Below are positions 16,751 through 25,735 of a stretch of 64,000 nucleotides of DNA, in pieces. Each line of letters begins with the position of its first letter. The first letter of the stretch is position 1. A program made the position numbers and the translations under genes. Source of the DNA: Streptomyces sp. PsTaAH-137 (GTDB lineage: Bacteria > Actinomycetota > Actinomycetes > Streptomycetales > Streptomycetaceae). The stretch covers positions 169,305-233,304 of the forward strand of contig NZ_QLLY01000016.1 of NCBI RefSeq assembly GCF_003259365.1. Direction: 5' to 3'. The notes beneath the pieces are model-generated. The model did not search any database and was not told the DNA's origin. It saw only the letters and a list, made by a program, of their open reading frames with translations.

Positions 16751-19494
16751 GCCGGGCCCCCCTCGCCGTCGGTGCTGCCGCTGTCCGGACGGGCAGGCGG
16801 GTTGACGTTGTTGCTGTCCTCAATGCGGCGGAACATCGCCTCGGCCTGCCGACGGGACGCCTCCGTGGATCCCAAGCCAGTCCGGGACCGGGGCCGGGGT
16901 GCTCGCACCCGTCCAGTGCTCGGCTTGGGAGCGGGCGGCGTAGCACGCTCACTCGACGCCGGCGGGGCGGGCCGCCGGGGGCCGGGAGCAGCCGGCCCGG
17001 ACGGTGCGGTCATATCGGCCCACGTGGGGGCGGCCACGCCACCACGGCCCGGCCGGACAGACGCGGTTCGCGCCGCGGTGCCCCCGGGAGCCGGGGCCGG
17101 AGCCGGAGCTGGTGCAGTCGTTGTACGCCGTACCGGGGTGGGTGGGGTGAGGCGGCGGCCGGTGGCCTGGGGCCCTTCGGCGGGCTGCTGCAGCATGTTG
17201 GCCCACGCCTGGCCGTCGCGGCGCACCGTGTTGCCCCACACCCGCAACTGCTGCCGGGCGTCCGTCGTGGCCTGCGAGGCATCGGCCTTGGTGGTGCGTG
17301 CGGTCGCGGGCAGACCCAGCGTCGCCCCGTACAGCATCCGGCCGCCCTGGTGGGCGATGCGGTAGCCGCGCAGCCGCACCAGCCGGTTGTGGGCGCGCGT
17401 GGACAACAGGGTGCGGTCGGTGTTCTGGTCGAGCAGCACCTCCCCGGTCTCGGCGTTGACGATGCGGCCGTTCTCGTCGCGGTAGCGGTCCTGGGGGCCG
17501 TCGGCCGCCGAGCGTGCGCTGCGGAGCCGGGCCTCATTGCCCGCCGCTACCGTGTCGCCTTCGTCTCCGTCCGCGGTGGGTTTGCGCAGGGTCGCCAGCT
17601 TGTCCTCGCCGGGGTTCTTGCCGACGAGACCGGCCCATGCGGCACCGGCGGCGATCCGGGTTCCGGCGACGGCCAGACCGATCGGGGCCAGACCTCGCGA
17701 GGCCTCGGCGTTCGCGTCGGCCAGCAGCCGCCGCGAGTCACCGGGCATGCCCGTGCCGTCGGCCAGCCCGGCCAAGGATCCGCGCAGCAGTGCGCTCGTG
17801 CCGTAGCTCAGGCCTGTGGCGCCGCGTCCGCGCAGCGGGGAACCGGTGAGCACGCCTCCTTGCGCGCCGCTGCCGATGGACATCGCCAGGGCGGCGCCGA
17901 GCTGGGAGTCGCCTGCCATGTGGCTGCCGCCGACCTTGGCGTAGCGCATGCGCAGGGTGAGCCGCTGACTGAACGACACGACCATGGCGAGGAGGCGGCG
18001 GTGGAAGGCGAGACCGACCAGCGCCAGGACGTCGATGAGCAGCAGCCGTTCGGCCATGAGATCGGGACCGTCGGTCAAGACGACATCGATCGTGATGCCC
18101 ACGGCCGGGATGAACGCGGAAACGCCCATGATGACGCCCATCGCGATGCCGAACAGCGCTAGCCACTTCCACACCACCGTGCGGCTCGGGCCGGGCAGCA
18201 TCCCCCACACGAACGTCACACCGCCCGCCGCAGCCGCCCCCGCACACACCGCGGACGTGCCCAGCAGCACCACCGCGGCGGAGAGCAGCAGTGCGCAGAT
18301 CAGCAGCGCGGCGATGAACACCATCACGACGGAGGCCACTCGCCACCAGGACGGCTGCTCCGCGTAGTCGGCGCACTCTTTGCCGACCGGTCCGGCCGCC
18401 TTCAGGTCTTTCAGGAACGCGGCGAACTGCTGGTCGTCCTTGGACAGGATGGGCGCGACCTCATCGAGGAGCTTCCCGCCCGGGGTGAGGTCTTCGAGGG
18501 TGTCGAGGACCTTCTTGCCCGATGGCAGGGTGCCCGGGCCCGTTTCACGCTCGCAGTAGGCCTTGCCGGGGCCGGCGATCCCGTCGCACGGGTCGTCTTC
18601 CTTCTCGCCGTCCTTGTCCGCCTGCTTCTTGTAGCCGCCGGACACCCATTTGAGGTGCACCTGGTAGGCCTTGCGGTCCGCGGCCTTGCCCGGGTCGAGG
18701 ATGCGCCCGTACTCCAGCAGCATGAACGGCTTGACGACGGTGGCGTTGGTGACCGCGTCCTGGATCGGCTTTGCGATCTTCTGGCCGGTCGGTGTCTGCG
18801 CGTCCTGGATGCCGTAGCACTTCTGAAGTGCCGGGCCCGACATCCCGGCACACGGGTCGTCGGAGCCGATCTTGCCGCCCCAAGAGTGGGCGTCGACGGT
18901 CTTCTGGGCGACTTCGGCGGCGGCAGACTGCGCCTGCAGGATCGGGCCGTCCTTGCCGAGCAGGAACGTCGGGGTGACGAACACGGAGGCGGCGAATGCG
19001 CCGATCACGAGCGTGAGGCCGATCTCTCCGAAGCCCTTGGCGTGCTTGCCGCGTACGACCATGACCAGGCCGAACACGAACGCCCACGCAAGCAACAGGC
19101 CTTTGAGGCCGAGGGAGTCGACGACGACGTCCTCGTAGACCTCGGACAGCCGCTGGGCGGGGCGGGCCAGCAGCTTGAGCAGCGGGAAGCGGTAGGCGAC
19201 CTCAACAGCCCAGCACGCGAGACCCACCAGGACCCGGACCACGGTGAACAGCCCGCTCATGATCATGGAGGTGACCTGAGAGGTGAAGTCGAGCACGCTG
19301 CCGCCCTGCGAGCCGAGTTCGTAGCCCTTGAGGGAGACGCCTTCGGAGGTGTCCAGCTCCAGTGGGGAGAGCAGCCCCCCGCCCGTCGTGCCGTCGGCGG
19401 CCTGGGCCACCGAGGTGTTCACCGTGAGGAACACGGTCACCAGCAGGGCGGTGAAGGCGGCGGCGCGCAGCGTGCCGCGGTCCGGGCGCCTCAT
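16747..19494 (-). CDS. TrbL/VirB6-like polytopic membrane protein
   Basis: A 915-aa protein starting at ATG 19494 (TGATG overlap with the previous stop). It has a signal peptide (AAAFTALLVTVFLTVNTSVAQA), then helices near 55-85, 110-150 and 165-180, an extracellular Lys/Asp/Cys-rich loop, and a second group of six or so helices (about 400-560). The C-terminal 350 residues are soluble and Pro-rich. This layout fits TrbL/VirB6 channel proteins with long cytosolic tails found in Gram-positive conjugation systems. Confidence 0.82.
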   Translation of the reverse strand: MRRPDRGTLRAAAFTALLVTVFLTVNTSVAQAADGTTGGGLLSPLELDTSEGVSLKGYELGSQGGSVLDFTSQVTSMIMSGLFTVVRVLVGLACWAVEVAYRFPLLKLLARPAQRLSEVYEDVVVDSLGLKGLLLAWAFVFGLVMVVRGKHAKGFGEIGLTLVIGAFAASVFVTPTFLLGKDGPILQAQSAAAEVAQKTVDAHSWGGKIGSDDPCAGMSGPALQKCYGIQDAQTPTGQKIAKPIQDAVTNATVVKPFMLLEYGRILDPGKAADRKAYQVHLKWVSGGYKKQADKDGEKEDDPCDGIAGPGKAYCERETGPGTLPSGKKVLDTLEDLTPGGKLLDEVAPILSKDDQQFAAFLKDLKAAGPVGKECADYAEQPSWWRVASVVMVFIAALLICALLLSAAVVLLGTSAVCAGAAAAGGVTFVWGMLPGPSRTVVWKWLALFGIAMGVIMGVSAFIPAVGITIDVVLTDGPDLMAERLLLIDVLALVGLAFHRRLLAMVVSFSQRLTLRMRYAKVGGSHMAGDSQLGAALAMSIGSGAQGGVLTGSPLRGRGATGLSYGTSALLRGSLAGLADGTGMPGDSRRLLADANAEASRGLAPIGLAVAGTRIAAGAAWAGLVGKNPGEDKLATLRKPTADGDEGDTVAAGNEARLRSARSAADGPQDRYRDENGRIVNAETGEVLLDQNTDRTLLSTRAHNRLVRLRGYRIAHQGGRMLYGATLGLPATARTTKADASQATTDARQQLRVWGNTVRRDGQAWANMLQQPAEGPQATGRRLTPPTPVRRTTTAPAPAPAPAPGGTAARTASVRPGRGGVAAPTWADMTAPSGPAAPGPRRPAPPASSERATPPAPKPSTGRVRAPRPRSRTGLGSTEASRRQAEAMFRRIEDSNNVNPPARPDSGSTDGEGGPA

Positions 19495-19859
19495 CACAGC
19501 CCCCTGGTACGGCGGGTGACGAGGACCAGGGTGACGATGCCGACGGCGAGCACGCCGAACGGCCACGCATGGGCGAACGACAGCAGATCGCCAGGGACAG
19601 CGTCCGGGGCCGGGGCGCCGAGGCAGTAGCCGTGGGCCGGTCCCACCACCGCGTCGCACGCGTCGGATCCGTGAACGGAGCTGTGGGCGCTTGTCTCCTG
19701 GGCGGCGGCGAAGGCACTTCCGGTCTTCGGCCACCACATCGCCGGCAGGCCCGGCAGGGCGCCGACGAAGCTGATTGCAGTGATCAGCAGCGCGACCACG
19801 GACGCCACGAGCGCGAAGCCGGCGGCGCGGCGGCGGCGCTCCCACATGCGGATCGTCAT
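19494..19859 (-). CDS. Small two-helix membrane protein of the transfer operon
   Basis: A 121-aa protein with TM helices at about 14-38 and 95-113 separated by an extracytoplasmic loop that carries two Cys (SDACDAV and HGYCLGA). ATG 19859 overlaps the VirB4 stop (ATGA) and its own stop overlaps the trbL-like start (TGATG). The family is unknown. Position and coupling indicate a channel or scaffold subunit. Confidence 0.78.
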   Translation of the reverse strand: MTIRMWERRRRAAGFALVASVVALLITAISFVGALPGLPAMWWPKTGSAFAAAQETSAHSSVHGSDACDAVVGPAHGYCLGAPAPDAVPGDLLSFAHAWPFGVLAVGIVTLVLVTRRTRGL

Positions 19860-22582
19860 GAGGAGACCTCCTGGGTGTCGGCTGCAGCGGTGGCCGGAGC
19901 GTTGGGCGTGGGCCGCTGCTTGTCGCCGGGCGTGGTGCGGATGTGGTCGTCGATCCGGGGGACGGCGGGGATGCGGACCTTGATGCGGCCGGTGTTGTTG
20001 CGGGGGCCGGTCAGGAACATCTCGCCGGCTCGCTCGGGCACCCCGACGGGGGAGAGGTCGGTGACGGTGCGCACGAGGGCGTCGTCGCTACTGTCCAGGC
20101 CGATGAAGTCCAGGCCGCGTCGGACCGATGCGCGGTCGGTGGTGCGGGAGAGCGCCTTGTAGGCGAACAGGTTGCGGTCGGGGCCGAGTTCCTTGGCGTC
20201 GTGGGCGCCCGCGGCGAGACCAGCGTTGTGCTTGCGGCCGTCGTGCAGGATCTCGTGGACCAGCGCGGTGCCCTCGGCGGAACTGGTCAGCCAGTACAGC
20301 TCGTCGGTGACCACGGCGCAGAACCGTTCGGGGTCGGAGAAAGCGGCCTGGCGGGCCATCGCGGCGATCAGATACAGCACCGCCCGTCCGATCAGGGCCT
20401 CCAACGGCTGATGGGCGAGGATCTCGGGCTTCTCGAACGCTTCCTTCGGCGGCAGGGTCAGCCCGGTCGTGGTGATGACGATGAGGTCGGCGGTGGCGTC
20501 GCCGTCCAGGCAGGCGACGGGCAGCGTGGGGTCGAACACCATCGCGGCCAGCGGGTTGGTCGTGACCAGCCGCAGCATCCCCGCTGTCGACGTCGCCGCG
20601 TCCGCACGCTCGCCCTCCCCGGATGCGGCGATCCGGCCCAGGCAGTCGATGACCTTCGCCATCGACGGCTCCGGCCCCCCGGCCGCCTGCTCGACCGCGT
20701 GGTAGAGCACCTCGCCCTGCAGGCTCATCGCCCCGATCCCGAGCTGCAGGGTGAGGTAGTTGAGCGCGTACTGGCGGCCCTCGGGCCCGGGGAAGACGCG
20801 CAGCGGGTCGATGGACAGCTCGGCGCGGGCCGCGTCGATGATCTGGCAGCGTCCCTTGGCGGAGCCGCGGGCGAAGCGCGCCCACTCCCGGCCCGGGGTG
20901 CGGTCGATACAGATCGCGCGGCCGCCCCGGTCGATCGTCGCGGACTCGACCAGCTTCTCCAGCACGCTCTTGCCGCCGCCGAGATCCCCGACCACAGCCA
21001 GGGAGGCGGAGGCATCGTGCTTCGGCGCATCGGACACGTTGATCATCACCGGGCGAGTGGTGCCGCAGTCCAGGTCCTGGCCGAGCAGCATCCCGGCCGG
21101 GTCGCCGGCCTCGCAGCGGGTGAACGCCCCGCAGGTGGCCCAGTCCTCGGCGAGCTGGTGCTGGGTGAACTCACCCACGCTGAGCGGCTGGACACTGCCG
21201 GGCAGGCCGAGCCAGAACAGGTCCTGCTGACGTCCCACCGGGCGCACCAGCCGGTAATTCGCCCCCGACAAAAGTTTCTCCAGCGCCCGGGCCCGTGCGT
21301 CGCACAGCTCCGCAGTCGGCGCCCACACCGTCAGGACGGTTACCGACTGCACCTCGATCTCCGAAGAGTTGTGGGCCAAGCGGCCGTCCATCTCCTTGAG
21401 ATCGCGGGCTGCCTCGGGCAGATCGGAGGGCAGACCGGTGGGGCGGGCGTCGTACTGATCGACCTGGTCGACCAGCTCGTTGCGCTTGCGCTGGATCTTG
21501 CGCCGAGCCTCCTCCGCCTCGACCAGAGAGAGGCTGACGGTGAAGTCGACGGGGAAGTCGAGCGCCTCCAGCTGCGCGAACAGATCCGCGGCCTGCACCG
21601 ACACGGCGGGCGGCGCCTCGGCCAGCGCCAACTGCGCCTGGTAGCCGGTCCCGTCCTCGGTTTCGACCTGCAGCCAGCGCCGCTGCAGCGGAGAGACACT
21701 CTCCTTCCACCACTGCCGGGCGGTCAGCTTCCCGCCACGACCTCGGCTACTGCCGCGGCCGCCGCGCAGGCTGCGCAGCGCCTGCTGCCAACCACCCTGC
21801 TCCCCGGGCTGGTCGGTGGCGGGGTAGGGGCGGCCGCCCTCCTCAAGACGTACCTGACCGAGATCGGCATAGCTGGGGCAGACCAGCCGCCCATCGCGGA
21901 CCCGTCCCGCGTACAGGGTGCTGCGGGACGCGTCGGTCAGGAGCGGTTCACGGATTCCGCGGTGGAGCGCGTGCTGGACCAGCCACACGATCTCCGCCGG
22001 TGTCGCGCGGCGGAAGGGGAGCGCACCGGCGATCTGCGCCTCGACCTGCCGCGCCGACTCCTGAGTGCGCGCCAGATCGGTCTCGCTGACCGGGGCGGGC
22101 GTCAGCCCCAGGGAGTCGGACAGCTCACCGAACGCACCCGCGCCCAGCCCGGATCCCATCAGGCCCCGGCGGCCCGTGGACTCCTGCGACAGCGGGACGG
22201 CCAGCCACAAGGTGCGCCGGTGCATCTCCGCGCCGTCCAGTACGTCAAGGGCGGCCTCGACGTGCTCCAGCCACGGCCGTGCCGCGGCCTGCAGTTCGCC
22301 GGACTCCTCGTGCAGACCATCCAGCATCCGCCACGCGACCTCGGAGGGGTCGACCTGCGCGCACAGCCCGAACAGGCGCGGCTGGCCGGACAGCGAGCGC
22401 ACCAGCTGCGTGATGCGCTGCAGCTGCTCCTCGCGTACCGCGGCGGCCTGGTAGGCGCCGGTGACGGCATCGGTGCTGTGTCCCACCTGTCCCGGCTCGG
22501 GGTGCAGGCGGTAGATCGCCCATGTGTGGCCCTCGGTGGACCACAGCAGGTGACCGGCGATGTGCCGGATCGGAATGCGCAT
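19856..22582 (-). CDS. VirB4-like type IV secretion ATPase
   Basis: A 908-aa protein. ATG 22582 is used because its TGATG overlaps the upstream stop; the longer in-frame extension overlaps that gene and is Arg-rich. The N-terminal half has the SCO6880/VirB4 actinobacterial layout. The C-terminal ATPase domain has a Walker A near 532-539 (GDLGGGKS), Walker B AVVTDELYWL and a helicase-like motif around LHDGRKHNAGLAAGAH. VirB4 is the universal motor of type IV secretion. It probably powers DNA or protein transfer with the VirD4-like protein at 12.3-14.9 kb. Confidence 0.92.
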   Translation of the reverse strand: MRIPIRHIAGHLLWSTEGHTWAIYRLHPEPGQVGHSTDAVTGAYQAAAVREEQLQRITQLVRSLSGQPRLFGLCAQVDPSEVAWRMLDGLHEESGELQAAARPWLEHVEAALDVLDGAEMHRRTLWLAVPLSQESTGRRGLMGSGLGAGAFGELSDSLGLTPAPVSETDLARTQESARQVEAQIAGALPFRRATPAEIVWLVQHALHRGIREPLLTDASRSTLYAGRVRDGRLVCPSYADLGQVRLEEGGRPYPATDQPGEQGGWQQALRSLRGGRGSSRGRGGKLTARQWWKESVSPLQRRWLQVETEDGTGYQAQLALAEAPPAVSVQAADLFAQLEALDFPVDFTVSLSLVEAEEARRKIQRKRNELVDQVDQYDARPTGLPSDLPEAARDLKEMDGRLAHNSSEIEVQSVTVLTVWAPTAELCDARARALEKLLSGANYRLVRPVGRQQDLFWLGLPGSVQPLSVGEFTQHQLAEDWATCGAFTRCEAGDPAGMLLGQDLDCGTTRPVMINVSDAPKHDASASLAVVGDLGGGKSVLEKLVESATIDRGGRAICIDRTPGREWARFARGSAKGRCQIIDAARAELSIDPLRVFPGPEGRQYALNYLTLQLGIGAMSLQGEVLYHAVEQAAGGPEPSMAKVIDCLGRIAASGEGERADAATSTAGMLRLVTTNPLAAMVFDPTLPVACLDGDATADLIVITTTGLTLPPKEAFEKPEILAHQPLEALIGRAVLYLIAAMARQAAFSDPERFCAVVTDELYWLTSSAEGTALVHEILHDGRKHNAGLAAGAHDAKELGPDRNLFAYKALSRTTDRASVRRGLDFIGLDSSDDALVRTVTDLSPVGVPERAGEMFLTGPRNNTGRIKVRIPAVPRIDDHIRTTPGDKQRPTPNAPATAAADTQEVSS

Positions 22583-23169
22583 CAGCTCTGCTCCTTGGCG
22601 GCGAGAAGGGCGGCCTGGACGGGGGAGAGGGACCGACGGACGGTCGCGGGAGCGATCGCTGGTGCGGCGGCGGTCCGCTTGGTGACCGGTCGCTCCGCGG
22701 AGGGCCGGGGTTGGCGTTCGGTGCGACTTGCTCGGTGCGGCGCGGCTGCGGCTGGCACCGGCACCTTTCCGGCGGGCGGCGTGAGGTCCTGCAGCGTGAA
22801 GACTCCGGTGAGCGGCTGCGGGCGCCGGTCGCGGGCGGCCCGGCCTCCCGTACGGCCTCCGGCGGGCTGCATGGCCCGGGCCACGACGCCGAGCGCCGAG
22901 CCGACCGGCGTGCGGCCGGCAACCTTGTGGCGGCGGCACACGAAGATCACGGCCAGCCACGCCACCACCGGCACCGGGCCGGTGAACGACCACCAGACAG
23001 AAGCGGACTTGACCAGCAGCAGTCCGCCGAGCGACATGACGGCGATCTGCACCGCGTTGAACGGCCCGAACGGGATCTTCCAGTCGGCGAACTTGCCGAT
23101 CACCCACGGCAGACGGCGTGCGCTCGTGTAGTAGCGGGTCGCCCGTGCCGGTCCGGCGGCCGCGCTCAT
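22582..23169 (-). CDS. VirB3/PrgI/TcpE-like membrane protein
   Basis: A 195-aa protein with an N-terminal amphipathic stretch (RRLPWVIGKFADWKIPFGPF), two adjacent TM helices (about 42-57 and 63-80) and a basic, Pro/Ala-rich cytosolic tail. Two closely spaced helices directly upstream of virB4 are the hallmark of VirB3/PrgI/TcpE subunits, which work with the VirB4 ATPase. It overlaps both neighbours by 1-4 bp. Confidence 0.8.
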   Translation of the reverse strand: MSAAAGPARATRYYTSARRLPWVIGKFADWKIPFGPFNAVQIAVMSLGGLLLVKSASVWWSFTGPVPVVAWLAVIFVCRRHKVAGRTPVGSALGVVARAMQPAGGRTGGRAARDRRPQPLTGVFTLQDLTPPAGKVPVPAAAAPHRASRTERQPRPSAERPVTKRTAAAPAIAPATVRRSLSPVQAALLAAKEQS

Positions 23170-23510
23170 GCCGCGCCTCCGCCCAGGCCGGGCACGCGCA
23201 CCCCGGGCGCCAGCTCATTCGCCGGGTAGGGCACGTGCTGCTGGGCGGCGCCGTGGGCGGGGTTCTTGACCTCGTCCTCGACCTTGTCGGCCAGGTCCTC
23301 ACGCGCGTTGTAGATGCCCAGCGCCAGCACCATCAGCAGCATCGCGCCGACACCGGCCTTCAGGCTGAAGCGGGTGACCAGCACGTACAGGACGATGACG
23401 ACCAGGGCGACCTTGAGACCGTTGTTGGCCCACCCCTTGAACATGCCGATCCACCCGTTGCCGAGGTCATCGAGCGCGCCCGCCAGGACCACATGGTTCA
23501 GCGTGTTCAC
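23166..23510 (-). CDS. Small VirB2/TcpD-like membrane protein
   Basis: A 114-aa protein starting at GTG 23510 (GTGA overlap with the tcpC-like stop). It has a short N-terminal amphipathic region, two hydrophobic helices (LKVALVVIVLYVLVTRF and GVGAMLLMVLALGIY), then a charged tail. The size and two helices resemble the pilin-like or TcpD-like small subunits of Gram-positive conjugation machines. The assignment is by topology and position only. Confidence 0.75.
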   Translation of the reverse strand: MNTLNHVVLAGALDDLGNGWIGMFKGWANNGLKVALVVIVLYVLVTRFSLKAGVGAMLLMVLALGIYNAREDLADKVEDEVKNPAHGAAQQHVPYPANELAPGVRVPGLGGGAA

Positions 23511-24409
23511 TTCGCCGCACCCCCGCCCGACGTCAGCGCGGTGATCTCCCAGCGCCCGCCCCGCGCGGTGAGGGTGAGCTCGTAGGACAGCGGCCACACC
23601 CCGGCGTTGGTGAGGGTCCGTGTTCCGGCCTGGACGTGCACACGGACCCTGTCCGCGGGGACGGACTCCGCGGCCGCCGCCTCCTCGCGCGCGCTCACCA
23701 CATCGACATCCACCTCCTCGGCCACGGCCGGGCTGACGGCCGACAGCGCGGTCCTGGGGGAGAGGTAGCGGTCGACGTCGCCGCTACCGGTGAGGTACGC
23801 GGTCAGGAAGTCGCCGACCGTGTCCGCCAGCGGGCCGTCCGGCACATCCACCCGGTACGCGGACGGGGCTGCCTTCGCGGCACCGGGCGCGGCCACCAGC
23901 GCCGGAGCGCCGGCCACCGTGACCGCGTCGCCCGACGCCGACGACGTCACGGGGACGGCGAAGTAGCGGACGCCGTCGGCGTACTGCGCGGCGACGGTGA
24001 CCGACCACCGGCCACCGGTGCGCGGCACGCTGCGCACGGCGCTGACCGTCCGCGGTGCTTTGGCGGATTCGGCCGGCTCGGGCAGCGCCACGTCCGGTCC
24101 CATCCGCAGGGCACGCACGGCGTCGTGGCTGTCGGGGTGGTCGGCGTCGGCGCGCAGCCACGCGTCGACGAACTCGGCGGCATAACCGGACGGGTCCGCC
24201 AGCGGTGCAGCTGCCGCAGTGCGGGCGGGCGCGGGGGCGGCCTGAGCGACCACCGTGGTGGCGGGCTGGGTGAGGGCGAGAGCGAGCGCAGCGGGCCCGG
24301 CCATCAGGCAGGCCCACACTCCGGCGCGACCGAGCCGGACGGTGCGGCGGGTGCGAGCGAGCTCGACACCGGCAGCCGTCGGCGGCGCCTTCTCCGTGGT
24401 TGATGGCAT
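23507..24409 (-). CDS. TcpC/VirB8-like conjugation protein, first gene of the transfer operon
   Basis: A 300-aa protein starting at ATG 24409 with an AGGAGA ribosome-binding site. One N-terminal TM helix (about 30-55) is followed by two tandem NTF2-like domains (about 75-185 and 195-298), which is the TcpC/VirB8 architecture of Gram-positive conjugation channels. It opens an operon of nine overlapping genes ending at 12271. Immediately upstream are three 12-bp-spaced GGTGCGC repeats that may control the operon. Confidence 0.83.
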   Translation of the reverse strand: MPSTTEKAPPTAAGVELARTRRTVRLGRAGVWACLMAGPAALALALTQPATTVVAQAAPAPARTAAAAPLADPSGYAAEFVDAWLRADADHPDSHDAVRALRMGPDVALPEPAESAKAPRTVSAVRSVPRTGGRWSVTVAAQYADGVRYFAVPVTSSASGDAVTVAGAPALVAAPGAAKAAPSAYRVDVPDGPLADTVGDFLTAYLTGSGDVDRYLSPRTALSAVSPAVAEEVDVDVVSAREEAAAAESVPADRVRVHVQAGTRTLTNAGVWPLSYELTLTARGGRWEITALTSGGGAAK

Positions 24410-24459
24410 CAGATCTCCTGAGGGGAGGAACGAGTTGATGCCATGACCAAACCCACCGG

Positions 24460-24556
24460 GGTGCACCACTGGGCGCACCAGTTGTGGGGGTGAAGGTCTC
24501 GGGTGGATCACGATCAAAGTGGTGCGCAAACCGGTGCGCACAGTGGTGCGCGTTCC
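24460..24556. repeat. GGTGCGC repeats upstream of the transfer operon
   Basis: Three direct repeats GGTGCGC(A/G) start at 24521, 24533 and 24545, exactly 12 bp apart. Two further inverted copies lie at about 24460-24483 (GGTGCACCACTG and GCGCACCAGTT). The motif matches the array at 29.6-30.2 kb. The sites fall between the divergent tcpC-like and protease genes and so may be operators. Confidence 0.7.
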
Positions 24557-24664
24557 GCTGACATCTGCGTCTGCACACCGGCGGAGCGTCACACCGATCA
24601 GTCACCGACGGCCCCTGAACTCGGCGCCGTCGGCCGGGCCTCGGCGCTGCATAGGGTGAGTCGC

Positions 24665-25540
24665 ATGCGAGGAGTCCGTGGAGTGAACAACCTGTCGTTC
24701 GGCGCCCTGTATATCGAGGCATGGTCTCGCGCTCGGGGCGGCGGTGACGACGTGCTGCTCGGGCCAGCCACCGGTTTCCTCATGGGCATTCCCGGTGACT
24801 ACTGGCTGATCACCGCCCGCCACGTCGTCACCGGCAAGCGCTCGGACAACAGTGCCTCCTTGCGCACCGATGGTCTCCACCCCGACTACCTGCGCGTCCG
24901 GTTCGCCAGCGAAGGTGACAACAAGTTCGAGGCGCTCGAGGTGGTCTACGAGCTCTACGACGACGACTTGGGCCTCGACGCGCGCTGGCGCGGCCACCAG
25001 GATTCCCGTGTCGACATCGCCGCACTGCGCATCGGCGCGGTGCCGCACGGCGCGGTCGACGCCTTCCTGCCGAACATGTGGCCCACGCTGCGCAATCTCG
25101 TCCGAGCGGAGCACTCGACGGCCCTGGACGGCGACGCCCAAGCGGACGCCGACCTACCGCTGCGTATCACCGACCGCCTGTACGTCCTGGGCTTCCCGTT
25201 CGGTAACACCGGCAGCTGGCCGTTCGCGGTGTGGACCGCGGCGCCCGTTGCCAGCGAACCCCTCGCCGGCTGGGACGGTCTGCCCGGGTTCCTGCTCGAC
25301 TCCCGCACCCGCGAGGGGCAGTCCGGCTCGCCGGTCGTCCTGCACATCAAGCCCAACGAATCCGTGGTCATCGGCGACGACGTCTACGTGCACGACTCCT
25401 CCGTGACCGCCTTGGTCGGCGTGTACTGCGGACGCATCGACCCGCGCGCTGACCTGGGCATGGTGTGGACCGCCCAGGCGTTGTTCACCGTGGTGCCCGA
25501 GATCGCACCGCCTGGCTGGCCGACGGAGACGTCGCCTTGA
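24665..25540 (+). CDS. Trypsin-like serine protease
   Basis: A 291-aa protein with a chymotrypsin-fold catalytic triad in the right order: His near 53 (ITARHVV), Asp near 117 (SRVDIAAL) and Ser near 220 (EGQSGSPVV). No signal peptide is seen, so it is likely cytosolic. ATG 24665 has an AGGGTGA site seven bases upstream. GTG 24683 behind GAGGAG is an equally good start. The gene is divergent from the transfer operon. Cytosolic trypsin-like peptidases of this type occur in bacterial defence and signalling loci, but the substrate is unknown. Confidence 0.82.
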   Translation: MRGVRGVNNLSFGALYIEAWSRARGGGDDVLLGPATGFLMGIPGDYWLITARHVVTGKRSDNSASLRTDGLHPDYLRVRFASEGDNKFEALEVVYELYDDDLGLDARWRGHQDSRVDIAALRIGAVPHGAVDAFLPNMWPTLRNLVRAEHSTALDGDAQADADLPLRITDRLYVLGFPFGNTGSWPFAVWTAAPVASEPLAGWDGLPGFLLDSRTREGQSGSPVVLHIKPNESVVIGDDVYVHDSSVTALVGVYCGRIDPRADLGMVWTAQALFTVVPEIAPPGWPTETSP

Positions 25541-25735
25541 GCAAGTTCGGGCTCTGGCCCCTGGAGCAGCAGGCCGTTGCGCCGATGAGGGAGCGGGCAG
25601 GATTCCGTGCGACGCCCCGCTACGTCCCACCAGGAGATGAGAGGGAGTTGCCTTGCTCTGTTTCCGTCTCAGCCGGGCTCGCCTCGTGATAGACCCGCTT
25701 CGTTGGGACGGAAGCGACGGCCCCTGCGAGGTCAT

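Noticed and set aside
19943..23131. A 1062-codon plus-strand open frame antisense to the VirB4-like gene
   Set aside because: Its product is a low-complexity Arg/Gly/His-rich sequence typical of the complementary frame of a high-GC gene. The opposite strand encodes a clear ATPase with Walker motifs.
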